From Fluviispira vulneris (lineage in GTDB: Bacteria > Bdellovibrionota_B > Oligoflexia > Silvanigrellales > Silvanigrellaceae): a stretch of DNA of 64,000 nt. A model generated the notes under the pieces. That model saw only the letters and a list, made by a program, of their open reading frames with translations. It made no database searches and was not told the DNA's origin. Below are positions 44,299 to 53,339 of this stretch, piece after piece (position 1 is the stretch's first letter; every line of letters begins with the position of its first letter). The translations under genes were made by a program, and so were the position numbers. The DNA lies in the NCBI RefSeq assembly GCF_014281055.1, contig NZ_JACRSE010000001.1, forward strand, positions 868,001 through 932,000. Direction: 5' to 3'.

Positions 44299-44824
44299 TT
44301 TTGAGAAATATCCCTATAAAAAAATTAATAACCATTGATCTTTATAAGCAAAATTCATAAGCGAAAGGATATTTCTCTAAACAATAATTATATAAAAAAA
44401 TATTCACATTCATTTATTCACTCCAATATTTTAGAAGATATTGTTGATTTTTATAATAAATAATAAATAATATATAATAAAATACCAACTTATACCTCTT
44501 TCTATGCATGACGTAATGATCTGCCTTTCGAACCTTCGACCACAAAAAAATTACTAACTCATTTACTTTTTTATTGCAAAACGAATTATTTCATTTTTCA
44601 TCCAAACTGTCTCTTAAATTCATAAAAATGACTTAACTTATAGCCTAAAAGAGAATAATTTCCAAACGAGCAACTGAAATATATATAGCTAAATTCATAT
44701 TTAGATAAAAACGTTTAGTCACACTCCTTGCATATTCCACTATTTTTTTTCTAGTCTCATTTTATGTATAAGTATCAAAATCATTGTCCTTGATAAGAAC
44801 AACAACAATTTTTATACAGAATGC
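44299..44824. other. 526-nt AT-rich intergenic region
   Basis: No protein-like frame with a ribosome-binding site was seen on either strand. There are short direct and inverted A/T tracts and one less AT-rich patch (44516-44560), which I could not assign to a gene. It ends at the promoter of the PaiB-like gene. Confidence 0.4.
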
Positions 44825-44852
44825 TTGACATACATAGCTATAGTTATACAAT
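44825..44852 (+). promoter_or_regulatory. sigma70-type promoter of the PaiB-like gene
   Basis: Perfect TTGACA (44825-44830), 16-nt spacer, TACAAT (44847-44852). The spacer holds the TAGCTA palindrome. It lies 44 nt before the chosen start codon. Confidence 0.68.
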
Positions 44853-44896
44853 CCTCATTTTTATAAATTTATTTAATTATAAAAATGAGGGCTCCT

Positions 44897-45499
44897 ATGT
44901 TTATTCCAATAGAACTAGAACACAATAAAGAATGGCTCGAAAAAAAAATAATCCAGCACAATCCGTTAGCGACACTTATTCTGCGCAATGAGGAGCTTGA
45001 AGTCACATCACTTCCTGTATCTTTATCTGGCAATAAACTTTTAGGGCACCTTGCCAGAAGGAATAACATAACCAAGATCCTTACAACTGGAACACATGCA
45101 CATCTGGTCTTTAATAGCCACAATAGCTATATTTCACCCACTTGGTACAGAAACAAAGATTATAATGTGCCAACATGGAATTATTGTACAATTTTAGCTA
45201 AGGTCAGAATAAATAAAATAACTGATAAAGAAGAAATTAAAACTCTTTTAGAGAAACAAGTCGCCTACTTTGAAAAAACAAATTGGTCAATGAGCAGCCT
45301 GTCTGAAGCTTTAATGAACGAAATGTTATCAGAAATAATAGGATTTGAATTTGAAATCCTCTCCCTAAAATCAAAATTTAAAATAAGTCAAAACAGAACA
45401 GATGAAGATAGAATCTCTATCATGCAAAACCTAAATGAGAAAAAAAATGAAAACTACTTAATTCATAATATTATGCAAGATTTTTATGAATTGGTGTGA
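44897..45499 (+). CDS. PaiB-like FMN-binding protein (split-barrel fold)
   Basis: 200 residues. The PaiB family pattern is clear: MFIPIELEH at the start, NPLATLILR, LPVSLSGNKLLGHLARRNN, ISPTWYRNKDYNVPTWNYCTI, and the C-terminal half with KQVAYFE...W. In Bacillus subtilis PaiB is linked to negative control of sporulation and protease genes; in other bacteria the molecular role is unknown, flavin binding being inferred. GAGGG lies 5 nt before the ATG at 44897; the ATG at 44885 has no site. It is alone and has its own promoter. Confidence 0.88.
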   Translation: MFIPIELEHNKEWLEKKIIQHNPLATLILRNEELEVTSLPVSLSGNKLLGHLARRNNITKILTTGTHAHLVFNSHNSYISPTWYRNKDYNVPTWNYCTILAKVRINKITDKEEIKTLLEKQVAYFEKTNWSMSSLSEALMNEMLSEIIGFEFEILSLKSKFKISQNRTDEDRISIMQNLNEKKNENYLIHNIMQDFYELV

Positions 45500-45582
45500 G
45501 GGTGAAAATTACTTTAATTTATTCTTTACTCACTTCTTAATCGCTGAATGAAATAATTCCTCCTAAAACTTGATTTAATCCC

Positions 45583-48123
45583 TCAGTTTGAAATTAAAAA
45601 TTTAAATTCAACGCCAACTATCTTAATCTTCTGATCAATCTTCCTCTTTCCATTTTCTAATTTATCTAAATGATGAGGTGTGTAAACAAATGTGTAGTTA
45701 CCCAAAAAAGGAAGACCTGCAAATGATTTCTCAACTGAATCTTTTGCAATTGCACAAGAAGGCAAATCGAGTTCATCAGATTCTAAGCATCCTATTATAT
45801 TATTTGTATGCTTTACGAGGCTGGGCATTTCATTTCGAACATTCGATAAATACCCAGTCAAAGATTTCCAATAAATATCATTTACAGAGGGAGAGCTACT
45901 TGGATCTTTTGATAAAAGTTGAAGCCATTTCAGTGAAGTGTATCTATTTTCTAAATTATTATTTTCAGGCAATTCCGAATATGTAGTTTTAACCTTAGAG
46001 CACATAAAATTCTGAGTATGTACAGGATTGAATAAATATGGAAAGCTTTTTCCATATTTATTTTTATTTATTTCCAATTTTTTCATAAAATTACTATATT
46101 TATCATTATTATAATTAATAAAATTCTCTCCGCAAGATTCCGAATTTAATGAATTTTTATCAAGACCATCACGCATTAAATATGCAATACCATCTTGAGA
46201 TTTAAATGCTGAATAGTTATACTCATCTATTCTTGGATTTTCTTGTATAATATTTACAGTCATTTCGATAAGACGTGAATTATAGTATTCATTATTAAAT
46301 TCACCCAGAATAAGGTTCTTAATTGAGAGAAATTTCTCATTAAAATTTAAACTTGAAATACCATTTGTATTGAGAGCATCCAAAAACTGATTGTCAAATA
46401 TCTGCTCATGATCATCAGAAATTATTAGCAATTTATCCCTAATATCACTTGAGTAAAATTTTAAACTTATAATTTTTTTTTGACTGTGTGACCAATCATT
46501 TTTAAATGAGAGCTCTTCTTGTAAAATTTTAAGATCAATCATACAACTTTGTGCATCCTTGAATGATGCAAGATAGGAACAGCTAATTTTTGTTCTTGAA
46601 ATTAAATCTAAAATATTCGAGTAGTCCTCAGTTACGAAAATCATTGACACTGAAGGCATATTTAAAACTTTATTTTCTGCTAAGTTTAAATAATCCTTAG
46701 CAAGAGATCCAACTTCATTTATAATTGGACTATATTTCGAAATACTTTCCAATATTGGGCCATGTGAGCTAACTTCTCCAAAATAGTTCAAATGTGGTTG
46801 ATTGATTTGTAATAGTTGATCTTGTAAGCGTTTATATTTTCTTTGCAAGCGCAAGGGATTGAGTATTCCAGGATTGATATAATTATAAGAAAGCCCTTTT
46901 ATGTTCAGAAAGCTATTGGAAAGCTCAGGCTCTGATTTTATATATGCATCACACTGCGCTTCATTCCAAAACATATTTGCTAAAAGATCAGCAGGAGATT
47001 GTTCGATTGCAACTTTGCTTGCGCTAGAACAAACCAATCGTTTTAAATCAATCTTAATTGCTTTTTCTTTGATCAATGAGAGCTCGGAGCACAATGAAAT
47101 AAAATCTGTAGGAACTTCTCCCGTTTTATTTGTGCTACAATTATTTCCACTTAAAGCAGCCGTTGCAAACTGACCCGCCTTGAGTAAGTCGGCTGCAATA
47201 ATAAGCTTTAAAGGGAGCTTATTATTTTCTTCAATTGAGTTTGTATTTTTAAGTTGTGAAATTATTTGTTTGAGGTCATCTTGTAGACTTTCATTAGGCA
47301 AAGTAACAGGCATATTCAACTCTTTTGCAGAAGTCACTCCATTCCAGCGATAAACAGCGCGCTCATAAAAGCCAATAGCAGAAAATGCTTCTGCTAAAGT
47401 TCTAAGCTGATAATCTAGATTCTCTTCTCTTATACCTTCTTTAAATCCAAATAAATATTTTTTATTTCCATTCTCATCTTCAGAGTAAATTCTTGGAATC
47501 TTATCTTCAAAAGAACGCCCTTTTTCAACCAACTGATAGGCAATCGCAGCAGAACGAATTAGTCCATTTAATTTAGCAAAACGACTTTTGTAAAAATTGT
47601 CTTGTTCGTTCCAATTCTCATTTTCTGCAGGATCGTCTGTACTGAGCGATTCCTGATTAAATGGTGCTAATGGAACTCTTTGCAAAATATTCATAAGTTG
47701 AGCATTCGCCAAAAACAATTCAGGATAATAGCATGCATATATATTAGTATTTAATGGTTTCTCAGATTGAGAGAGTTTGCTAATTCTATTGAGAATACTC
47801 AATATAGGTATTGCTGAATTACCAACATGACTGAGAAGATCTTTTTTGCTATATTCTTTAAATATTTCATGAATTTCATTTTTAAACTCTGAGTTATCAA
47901 TTGAACAGTTTTTTATTCTTTCCTCAATATCTGCATATGACACATGGGAACTAGTTCCATCTTTAAATTTAGAATTTGCTGCATTAAAACTTATTGCATT
48001 GATACGCTTTTCATTTACGTTATCCGCATTTAAATATACTACCTTTTTTTTTGCGCAAGAATAGAATAAAAAGATTGAAAATGAAAATACTATAACTCTT
48101 ATGAACTTATTTTTTTCAAACAT
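45583..48123 (-). CDS. large lipoprotein, unknown function
   Basis: 846 residues. A signal peptide ends in the lipobox LFYS-C (Cys23), so the mature protein should be lipid-anchored; Ala-Lys at +2/+3 gives no inner-membrane retention Asp. The rest is mainly helical, charged, with about 15 scattered Cys and no TM segment. I recognise no family. The central region has helical repeats (LNILQRVPLAP, IISQLKNTNS...). AAGGA precedes the start. It stands alone between a PaiB-like gene and the M1 peptidase. Confidence 0.78.
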   Translation of the reverse strand: MFEKNKFIRVIVFSFSIFLFYSCAKKKVVYLNADNVNEKRINAISFNAANSKFKDGTSSHVSYADIEERIKNCSIDNSEFKNEIHEIFKEYSKKDLLSHVGNSAIPILSILNRISKLSQSEKPLNTNIYACYYPELFLANAQLMNILQRVPLAPFNQESLSTDDPAENENWNEQDNFYKSRFAKLNGLIRSAAIAYQLVEKGRSFEDKIPRIYSEDENGNKKYLFGFKEGIREENLDYQLRTLAEAFSAIGFYERAVYRWNGVTSAKELNMPVTLPNESLQDDLKQIISQLKNTNSIEENNKLPLKLIIAADLLKAGQFATAALSGNNCSTNKTGEVPTDFISLCSELSLIKEKAIKIDLKRLVCSSASKVAIEQSPADLLANMFWNEAQCDAYIKSEPELSNSFLNIKGLSYNYINPGILNPLRLQRKYKRLQDQLLQINQPHLNYFGEVSSHGPILESISKYSPIINEVGSLAKDYLNLAENKVLNMPSVSMIFVTEDYSNILDLISRTKISCSYLASFKDAQSCMIDLKILQEELSFKNDWSHSQKKIISLKFYSSDIRDKLLIISDDHEQIFDNQFLDALNTNGISSLNFNEKFLSIKNLILGEFNNEYYNSRLIEMTVNIIQENPRIDEYNYSAFKSQDGIAYLMRDGLDKNSLNSESCGENFINYNNDKYSNFMKKLEINKNKYGKSFPYLFNPVHTQNFMCSKVKTTYSELPENNNLENRYTSLKWLQLLSKDPSSSPSVNDIYWKSLTGYLSNVRNEMPSLVKHTNNIIGCLESDELDLPSCAIAKDSVEKSFAGLPFLGNYTFVYTPHHLDKLENGKRKIDQKIKIVGVEFKFLISN

Positions 48124-48291
48124 ACATTAAATCCTTAAAAAAATTTTATTAATTATTAAATCACATTTTATTCAAGGAATCAATAACACTTGTTTTATAA
48201 AATAATCTTAGCCTTCAATTTCTTTATAAAATATCTTGTGAGCTGGTTTATGAATCTATAATTGCGCTTTTTTTGTGCATTTAAATAATAA

Positions 48292-48393
48292 GTCAAAACA
48301 GCCTTACCCCAAATCATTTCGGGTCGCACAGGTGAAGCGGGTGGCAAAGAATCACGCCCGAAGAATGTGAATTATATTATCAAATATCGTTAA
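48292..48393 (+). pseudogene. scrap resembling the C-terminus of a phage tail-collar/fibre protein
   Basis: A 33-codon stretch between stops with no start or ribosome-binding site. It encodes SGRTGEAGG followed by KESRPKNVNYIIKY and a stop. Tail-collar and receptor-binding fibre proteins typically end with GG-x-E-T/S-R-P-x-N-V-A/N-x-x-Y-x-I-K. It is noticeably richer in G+C than its surroundings, which is why it stands out. Everything upstream of the end is gone. Identification rests on a short motif. Confidence 0.5.
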
Positions 48394-48596
48394 GTTTATT
48401 AAAATTAATTTCATAATTATATATAAGTTTTGAAATGAAATCATAGTTAAATCCAAATAAATTTTTTATTTCACTTTCAAATAATACTTCACTTGGCCAC
48501 ATCACAATCCGTTCTGCTTTCCGAGAAAATAATATCCTCTATTGAAGTTTGAACCCTTTTTGGATAAATAACAAGCAGACAAAAAGGGGGATCCGC

Positions 48597-51326
48597 ATGA
48601 TAATCGGCTCACATTTAGAAAAAATATTTAATAGCAATGAAGAAAAATCTGAAAATTCTTACGGTTTAAAGCATTTTCCAGCAAATAAAGTGACAAAGCT
48701 AAATTATGACAGCAACAGACCCCTTGAACAGCGCCATATTCATTTAAATCTCGATATTGATTTTAAAAACAATACGCTACATGGTATAGCATATATTATC
48801 TTTCAAACAAAGATAGAGCAGATAGAAAAGTTTTTTCTCGATGCAAATGAGCTGAATATTTTTCAAGCTGCGTATGCTCCTTTTAACTTCGAAGATTATT
48901 TTTCCGGAAAAAAGAATTCTGAACTTTCGTTAAAAAAATTGGAAAAAATTCAGTACAAAGAATGTTCTTATGAAAGCACGAGTGATAAATTACATATAAC
49001 CCTGCCCGTAAAGTTAAAAAGCAATCAATATTTTATCTTGAAAGTGAAATACAACACCATTGAACCCAATGCAGGCATGTATTTTATTCATAAACAGACA
49101 AAAAGTCATGCCAAATACAATTGCATCTGGACCCAAGGGCAAGACACAGATGCTTCTTTTTGGTTCCCGTGTCAAAACGATCCCCGTTTGAAAGTCACGA
49201 CTGATCTAGAAGTGACTTTTCCTAAAGACTGGAATGCACTTTCAAATGGTGTAAAAGTCACGGAAAAAATAGAAGGCAATAAAAAATATCAACATTGGAA
49301 AATGAATAAAGCAAACTCACCTTATTTAGTGGCACTCGTTGCAGGTGAACTTGAACTTTATTCCGACATTTGGCGAAAAAAAGAAGTCGCAATTTTAATT
49401 CCGCAAGAACACAAAAAACAAAAAGAAGTGATCCTAAACGAAACAAAAGAAATGCTTGAATTCTATTCCAACTATTGGGATTATGAGTTCCCTTGGGAAA
49501 AATACGGGCAAGCATTTATCGCAGACTTTATTTACGGCGGTATGGAAAACACTTCTATTACTATTAATACAGATGAAGTCTTAGGTCCCGTTCATTTTAG
49601 TTTGGGCACTGATTTCCGCTCTATTTTAATAATGCATGAAATGGCTCATCAATGGTTTGGCGATTTACTCACCTGCAAATCTTGGTCTCAAGGTTGGCTT
49701 AACGAAGGCTTCGCCACTCAAAGTGAAATGCTTTGGGATGAATTTAAAAATGGCAAAGTCAGTGGTATTTTTTATGCTCGTGATCATTTATTATCAGGCT
49801 ACTTACAAGAAGCAAAATCATACTTACGGCCTATCGTTTGCTCGCAGTACGAATACCCAGCAGAAATATTCGATGCTCACTTATACCAAAAAGCAGCACT
49901 CTTTTTAAATTATTTAAGAGATATTATGGGAGAAAAAGTATTTCAAAAATCCATAAATCATTATTTAAATAAAAATGCTTTTAAAGCTGTTGAAACTTTA
50001 GATTTAATGAATGCGATCCAAGAGTGTAGCGGTATAAATCCCGCCCCTTATTTCGATAATTTTATATTCCGAGGTGGACACCTTATTCTTGACGTGCATA
50101 TTTCAATGTCAGAATTAAATGCCAATTTTGTTGAAATTAAAGTTGAACAGAAACAAGAAATTTCAAAAGAATTCCCACTCTTTTCTTTCGAAACTTATAT
50201 CGTAATTTATTATACGGATGGTAGTAGCGAAGAGATTAAAGTTTACGTCGACGAGAAAATTAAGAAAATTATTCTTCCGCTTAAGCAAAAAATTTCTTTT
50301 TGCATATTTGATCCTCGCTCCACCCTTATATCTGAAACTGAGCAGAAAATACCAGAAATACATTGCAGAAATATCTTAAAAAATAACGACTCGAGATTAG
50401 CTTACCTAAAATACATTGCCACAAAATGTATTTTAGCGCATTTTCCAAGTCGAGAAAATTTAAAATATATTTTAGATTGGTTGAAAATAGAACCCAGTTT
50501 TCGTGCTCGTGAATCCACATATTGTTTATTGGCAGATAAAGGTTCACAATATGCCTATGATCTTCTAATACAAATAGAAGAAAGACACTCCCTGTGTCGC
50601 GCTGCTTATCTCACAGCTCTAGCAAAATGTTATCATGAACAGCCTAGTAAAATATTTGAGCAGCTTGTTAAGTTAAGCCAAAATGAAAAGGAAAGCCTAC
50701 ATGCACAGAGAGCTGCACTGCTTGGGATCAACCAACTTTCTAAGAATTATTGCTTACTGAGAAAAGAAGAATATAGAAAAAAAATACTGAAACTCGCCGA
50801 TGAAATAATAGAAGAAGGTTCTTTCCATGGTCTCCTTGAAAATGCAGCTTTTAGTTTAATTGCAGAATTAGGTAACAGCAAATATATAGCGAAGCTCATT
50901 CCAATTACGGAAGAGTTTGTCCAGCATTGGCGAATAAACACAGGTGCTTTGATGGCTCTTGCACAAATTGTCTCACGCTATCCTGAATTGCGCTCTGAGG
51001 TTCGCCCCGCCTTAAATCGCTTTGCCAAAATATATTTTCCAACCCGGGTCGTCATGACCATGCCGCAGGTGTGGATCGCTAGCCAAGATCCCTGGTATGA
51101 AAATGCTTTTTATCAATATGTCAATCGGAAAAATTATGGTTTATTTTCTTTCCTTATTCCACTTGCAAGAAGATCTCTTGCCCAATTTGCCAAAAATATA
51201 GAAAAAGAAGCTATAGGTGAAAAATTGGTAGAAATTGTTGAACTGAAAGAAAAGCTTGCAAATTTAGAAAAAGAAATAAAGGAATTAAAACTTATTTTGC
51301 CTTTAAAAGAGAAGCAAAATTCGTAA
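48597..51326 (+). CDS. M1-family aminopeptidase (aminopeptidase N-like)
   Basis: 909 residues. N-terminal beta domain (about 20-210), catalytic domain with the exopeptidase motif GGMEN and zinc site HEMAHQWFGDLLT...W...NEGFA, then a HEAT-like helical domain. The last ~30 residues (VEIVELKEKLANLEKEIKELKL) form a leucine-rich coiled coil, unusual for the family, suggesting oligomerisation. No signal peptide, so cytoplasmic. GGGGG lies 6 nt before the ATG at 48597; the longer frame to 48549 has no site. Its 3' end overlaps ruvC by 35 nt on the opposite strand. Confidence 0.92.
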   Translation: MIIGSHLEKIFNSNEEKSENSYGLKHFPANKVTKLNYDSNRPLEQRHIHLNLDIDFKNNTLHGIAYIIFQTKIEQIEKFFLDANELNIFQAAYAPFNFEDYFSGKKNSELSLKKLEKIQYKECSYESTSDKLHITLPVKLKSNQYFILKVKYNTIEPNAGMYFIHKQTKSHAKYNCIWTQGQDTDASFWFPCQNDPRLKVTTDLEVTFPKDWNALSNGVKVTEKIEGNKKYQHWKMNKANSPYLVALVAGELELYSDIWRKKEVAILIPQEHKKQKEVILNETKEMLEFYSNYWDYEFPWEKYGQAFIADFIYGGMENTSITINTDEVLGPVHFSLGTDFRSILIMHEMAHQWFGDLLTCKSWSQGWLNEGFATQSEMLWDEFKNGKVSGIFYARDHLLSGYLQEAKSYLRPIVCSQYEYPAEIFDAHLYQKAALFLNYLRDIMGEKVFQKSINHYLNKNAFKAVETLDLMNAIQECSGINPAPYFDNFIFRGGHLILDVHISMSELNANFVEIKVEQKQEISKEFPLFSFETYIVIYYTDGSSEEIKVYVDEKIKKIILPLKQKISFCIFDPRSTLISETEQKIPEIHCRNILKNNDSRLAYLKYIATKCILAHFPSRENLKYILDWLKIEPSFRARESTYCLLADKGSQYAYDLLIQIEERHSLCRAAYLTALAKCYHEQPSKIFEQLVKLSQNEKESLHAQRAALLGINQLSKNYCLLRKEEYRKKILKLADEIIEEGSFHGLLENAAFSLIAELGNSKYIAKLIPITEEFVQHWRINTGALMALAQIVSRYPELRSEVRPALNRFAKIYFPTRVVMTMPQVWIASQDPWYENAFYQYVNRKNYGLFSFLIPLARRSLAQFAKNIEKEAIGEKLVEIVELKEKLANLEKEIKELKLILPLKEKQNS

Positions 51327-51903
51327 TCCGTGTGTTACTTTTCTTTTTTCTTTTTTGCCATTCATTTAGAATATTCACTTTTGCTTGCGATTTTTCACTT
51401 AATGGAACAACAGAATTGGCAAAGACTTGATCGCGATTGCGCATCGCATCGGCACAAGCAATAGCGAGGGCATCGGTGGCATCGAAGGGAAGTTTGTCAA
51501 AGTTAAAGCCCAACATGGAGGACATGATTTTTGCAATGGCAGCTTTTTCTGCTCGTCCATTGCCAGAAATGATTTTCTTAGCAGAAGTGGCACTGATTTC
51601 TGAAATCACTAAGCCAAGCTGATGCGCTTCAGATAAAATAACGCCTCGCGCATGTCCCAAAAACAAAGCCGTGCGTGGATTGTCAGCTAAAAATGACAAC
51701 TCTAGACACATATGACTTGGCTTATAAACCTCGACCACACGTCTAAATTCAATAGCCAAAGTTGCTAAGCGTGGAGGAAGTTCTTTTTGCACATCCAATT
51801 TCCATGCACCTGCAGCAATTGCTTTTAAACTTTTTTGTTCTGAGAGATCGACAACGCCATAACCCGCAATGCGTGTGCCCGGATCAATTCCAATTATGCG
51901 CAT
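51292..51903 (-). CDS. ruvC: Holliday junction resolvase RuvC
   Basis: Endonuclease that cleaves four-way DNA junctions with RuvAB. 203 residues, about 30 longer than E. coli RuvC owing to a basic tail. Catalytic acids are visible: D in IGIDPGT (residue 6), E in LELSFLADNP, and the pair in FDATDALAIACADA. The tail beyond residue 170 is rich in Lys/Arg and overlaps the M1 gene 3' end. Last gene of the minus-strand wall-elongation block. GGA lies rather far (about 14 nt) before the ATG, so initiation may be coupled. Confidence 0.94.
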   Translation of the reverse strand: MRIIGIDPGTRIAGYGVVDLSEQKSLKAIAAGAWKLDVQKELPPRLATLAIEFRRVVEVYKPSHMCLELSFLADNPRTALFLGHARGVILSEAHQLGLVISEISATSAKKIISGNGRAEKAAIAKIMSSMLGFNFDKLPFDATDALAIACADAMRNRDQVFANSVVPLSEKSQAKVNILNEWQKRKKKSNTRITNFASLLKAK

Positions 51904-51927
51904 AAAAATTGTTTATCCATATGATTT

Positions 51928-52200
51928 TTATTGAGCATTATTATCGTTTACTTGCTTGTTACTTTGCTTACTATCTAATGAAGACTTACTTTCTGCTTGC
52001 TTGTTACTTTGAGTACTTTCAGATGAGGACGTGATTTTAGCAGTGGGTAAATCGCCCTGTAAAGGCGCAGTGAGAATATTTTCTTTATTTTCGTATGATT
52101 CAGCGAAAATTAAAATACTTGCACACACGCCTGCAGTAATCAGACTCCCAATGACAAACACATTTTTTCTAAATTTTGTTTTTTCCGAAATTCTAGACAA
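51928..52200 (-). CDS. small single-TM membrane protein with a 15-residue repeat
   Basis: 90 residues from a TTG start at 52200, with GGAG 7 nt upstream. One TM helix (about 13-33) follows a basic N-terminus, so the Ser/Gln/Lys-rich C-terminal part should be periplasmic. There QSNKQ occurs twice 15 residues apart; the DNA repeats CTTGCTTGTTACTTTG exactly at 51951-51966 and 51996-52011 (45 nt apart). No family recognised. It follows rodA by 10 nt, so a role in elongation is possible but unproven. Confidence 0.65.
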   Translation of the reverse strand: MSRISEKTKFRKNVFVIGSLITAGVCASILIFAESYENKENILTAPLQGDLPTAKITSSSESTQSNKQAESKSSLDSKQSNKQVNDNNAQ

Positions 52201-52210
52201 CTGGTGACTC

Positions 52211-53332
52211 CTAGAATGAAGTTGTCGATAAATGCCTCTTTCTTTCTACGGCAACCACAAGACCAATGCAACTCAATGCTGTGATCATATGTGTCCCTCC
52301 ATAACTAAAAAAGGAAAGAGGCACACCCACAACTGGAAAAACTCCTAATACCATGCTGATATTTATAATAAAATGAAAGAGAAAAAAACCGCCTACCCCA
52401 ACAGAAACAAGCGCTGAAAAAGAATCTCTAGCACGATCTGCTGTCTGAAAGATTTGAATAATAAGAGCGGAAAATAAAAATATCAGAAGAATACAACCAA
52501 CAAACCCATGCTCTTCTGCCCACACAGAAAAAGCAAAATCCGTGTGTCGCTCCGGTAAAAAATTAAGGCGCGCTTGTGTCCCTTGCCCAAATCCCTGCCC
52601 CCAAAGGCCACCACTTCCCACTGCGATCATACTCTGAATAGAGTGATATCCGGATCCCCTCGGATCTAGCATGGGATTAATAAAAGTTAACACCCTTTGT
52701 TTTTGATAGTCATATAGAACAAAATTCCATGCTAAAATAATGCAAGAAATTGTTATAATTAATAAGGTTAAAATACTTTTTCCACGCACTTTAACTGTAG
52801 ATATTTGTAATCCAGAAATGAGTAAAACTAAACTTGCTGTACCCAGATCGGGTTGGGCTAGAATTAATAAAAAAGGCAAAGCAACTAATAAAATTTGTCG
52901 CCATAAACTTAATAAAGAAAATTCTGAAAAACCTTTCATCATATTAAAACTTTGCGCAACCATTAAAATAATAATAAATTTTGCAAATTCACTCGGCTGT
53001 AAACGAATAGGACCAATAACAAGCCAACGCTCAGCACCCTTTGCACTTCGGCCAAAAATATCAACAGATAGCAACATTATACATACAAGGATATAACCTA
53101 AAAGACTGAGTCGCTCTATGCTTTTTAATTCTAAAAAGACACCCCAAAATAAAGCCGCAAGAGTTCCAAGTAAAATAAAAGTGATTTGATCATAAAAGCG
53201 CATAGAATTTACAGTTGCATTGGTTGCACTGTATAAATTATACAAACCAATTAGAATTATTGCATATGATGTTGCTATGATCCCCCATGGCATTCCTTTG
53301 AATTTATCCCGCAAAAGAGAAAGCAAAATCAT
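52211..53332 (-). CDS. rodA: RodA peptidoglycan glycosyltransferase (SEDS)
   Basis: Inner-membrane polymerase of the elongasome that builds glycan strands with PBP2. 373 residues, about 10 TM helices. Family marks are FWGVFLELKSIERLSLLGYI, LQPSEFAKFIIIL, LAQPDLGTASL, the long loop with GSGGLWGQGFGQGTQARLNFLPERHTDFAF (catalytic Asp in HTDFAF/WAEE), and PVVGVPLSFFSYGGTHM. Follows PBP2 by 7 nt, with GAGG in the PBP2 stop region. Confidence 0.96.
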   Translation of the reverse strand: MILLSLLRDKFKGMPWGIIATSYAIILIGLYNLYSATNATVNSMRFYDQITFILLGTLAALFWGVFLELKSIERLSLLGYILVCIMLLSVDIFGRSAKGAERWLVIGPIRLQPSEFAKFIIILMVAQSFNMMKGFSEFSLLSLWRQILLVALPFLLILAQPDLGTASLVLLISGLQISTVKVRGKSILTLLIITISCIILAWNFVLYDYQKQRVLTFINPMLDPRGSGYHSIQSMIAVGSGGLWGQGFGQGTQARLNFLPERHTDFAFSVWAEEHGFVGCILLIFLFSALIIQIFQTADRARDSFSALVSVGVGGFFLFHFIINISMVLGVFPVVGVPLSFFSYGGTHMITALSCIGLVVAVERKRHLSTTSF

Positions 53333-53339
53333 ACAACTA

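Noticed and set aside
44516-44560. Less AT-rich patch in the 44.3-44.8 kb gap as a gene or tRNA remnant
   Set aside because: TTCGAACC-like text occurs, but no acceptor stem or cloverleaf pairing could be drawn and no frame is protein-like.
48302-48370. G+C-rich patch with TTCGGG/CCCGAA arms as a riboswitch or tRNA
   Set aside because: No match to TPP, cobalamin, SAM, preQ1 or tRNA cores that I know. The reading frame to a stop gives a phage tail-collar-like ending, which explains the patch better.
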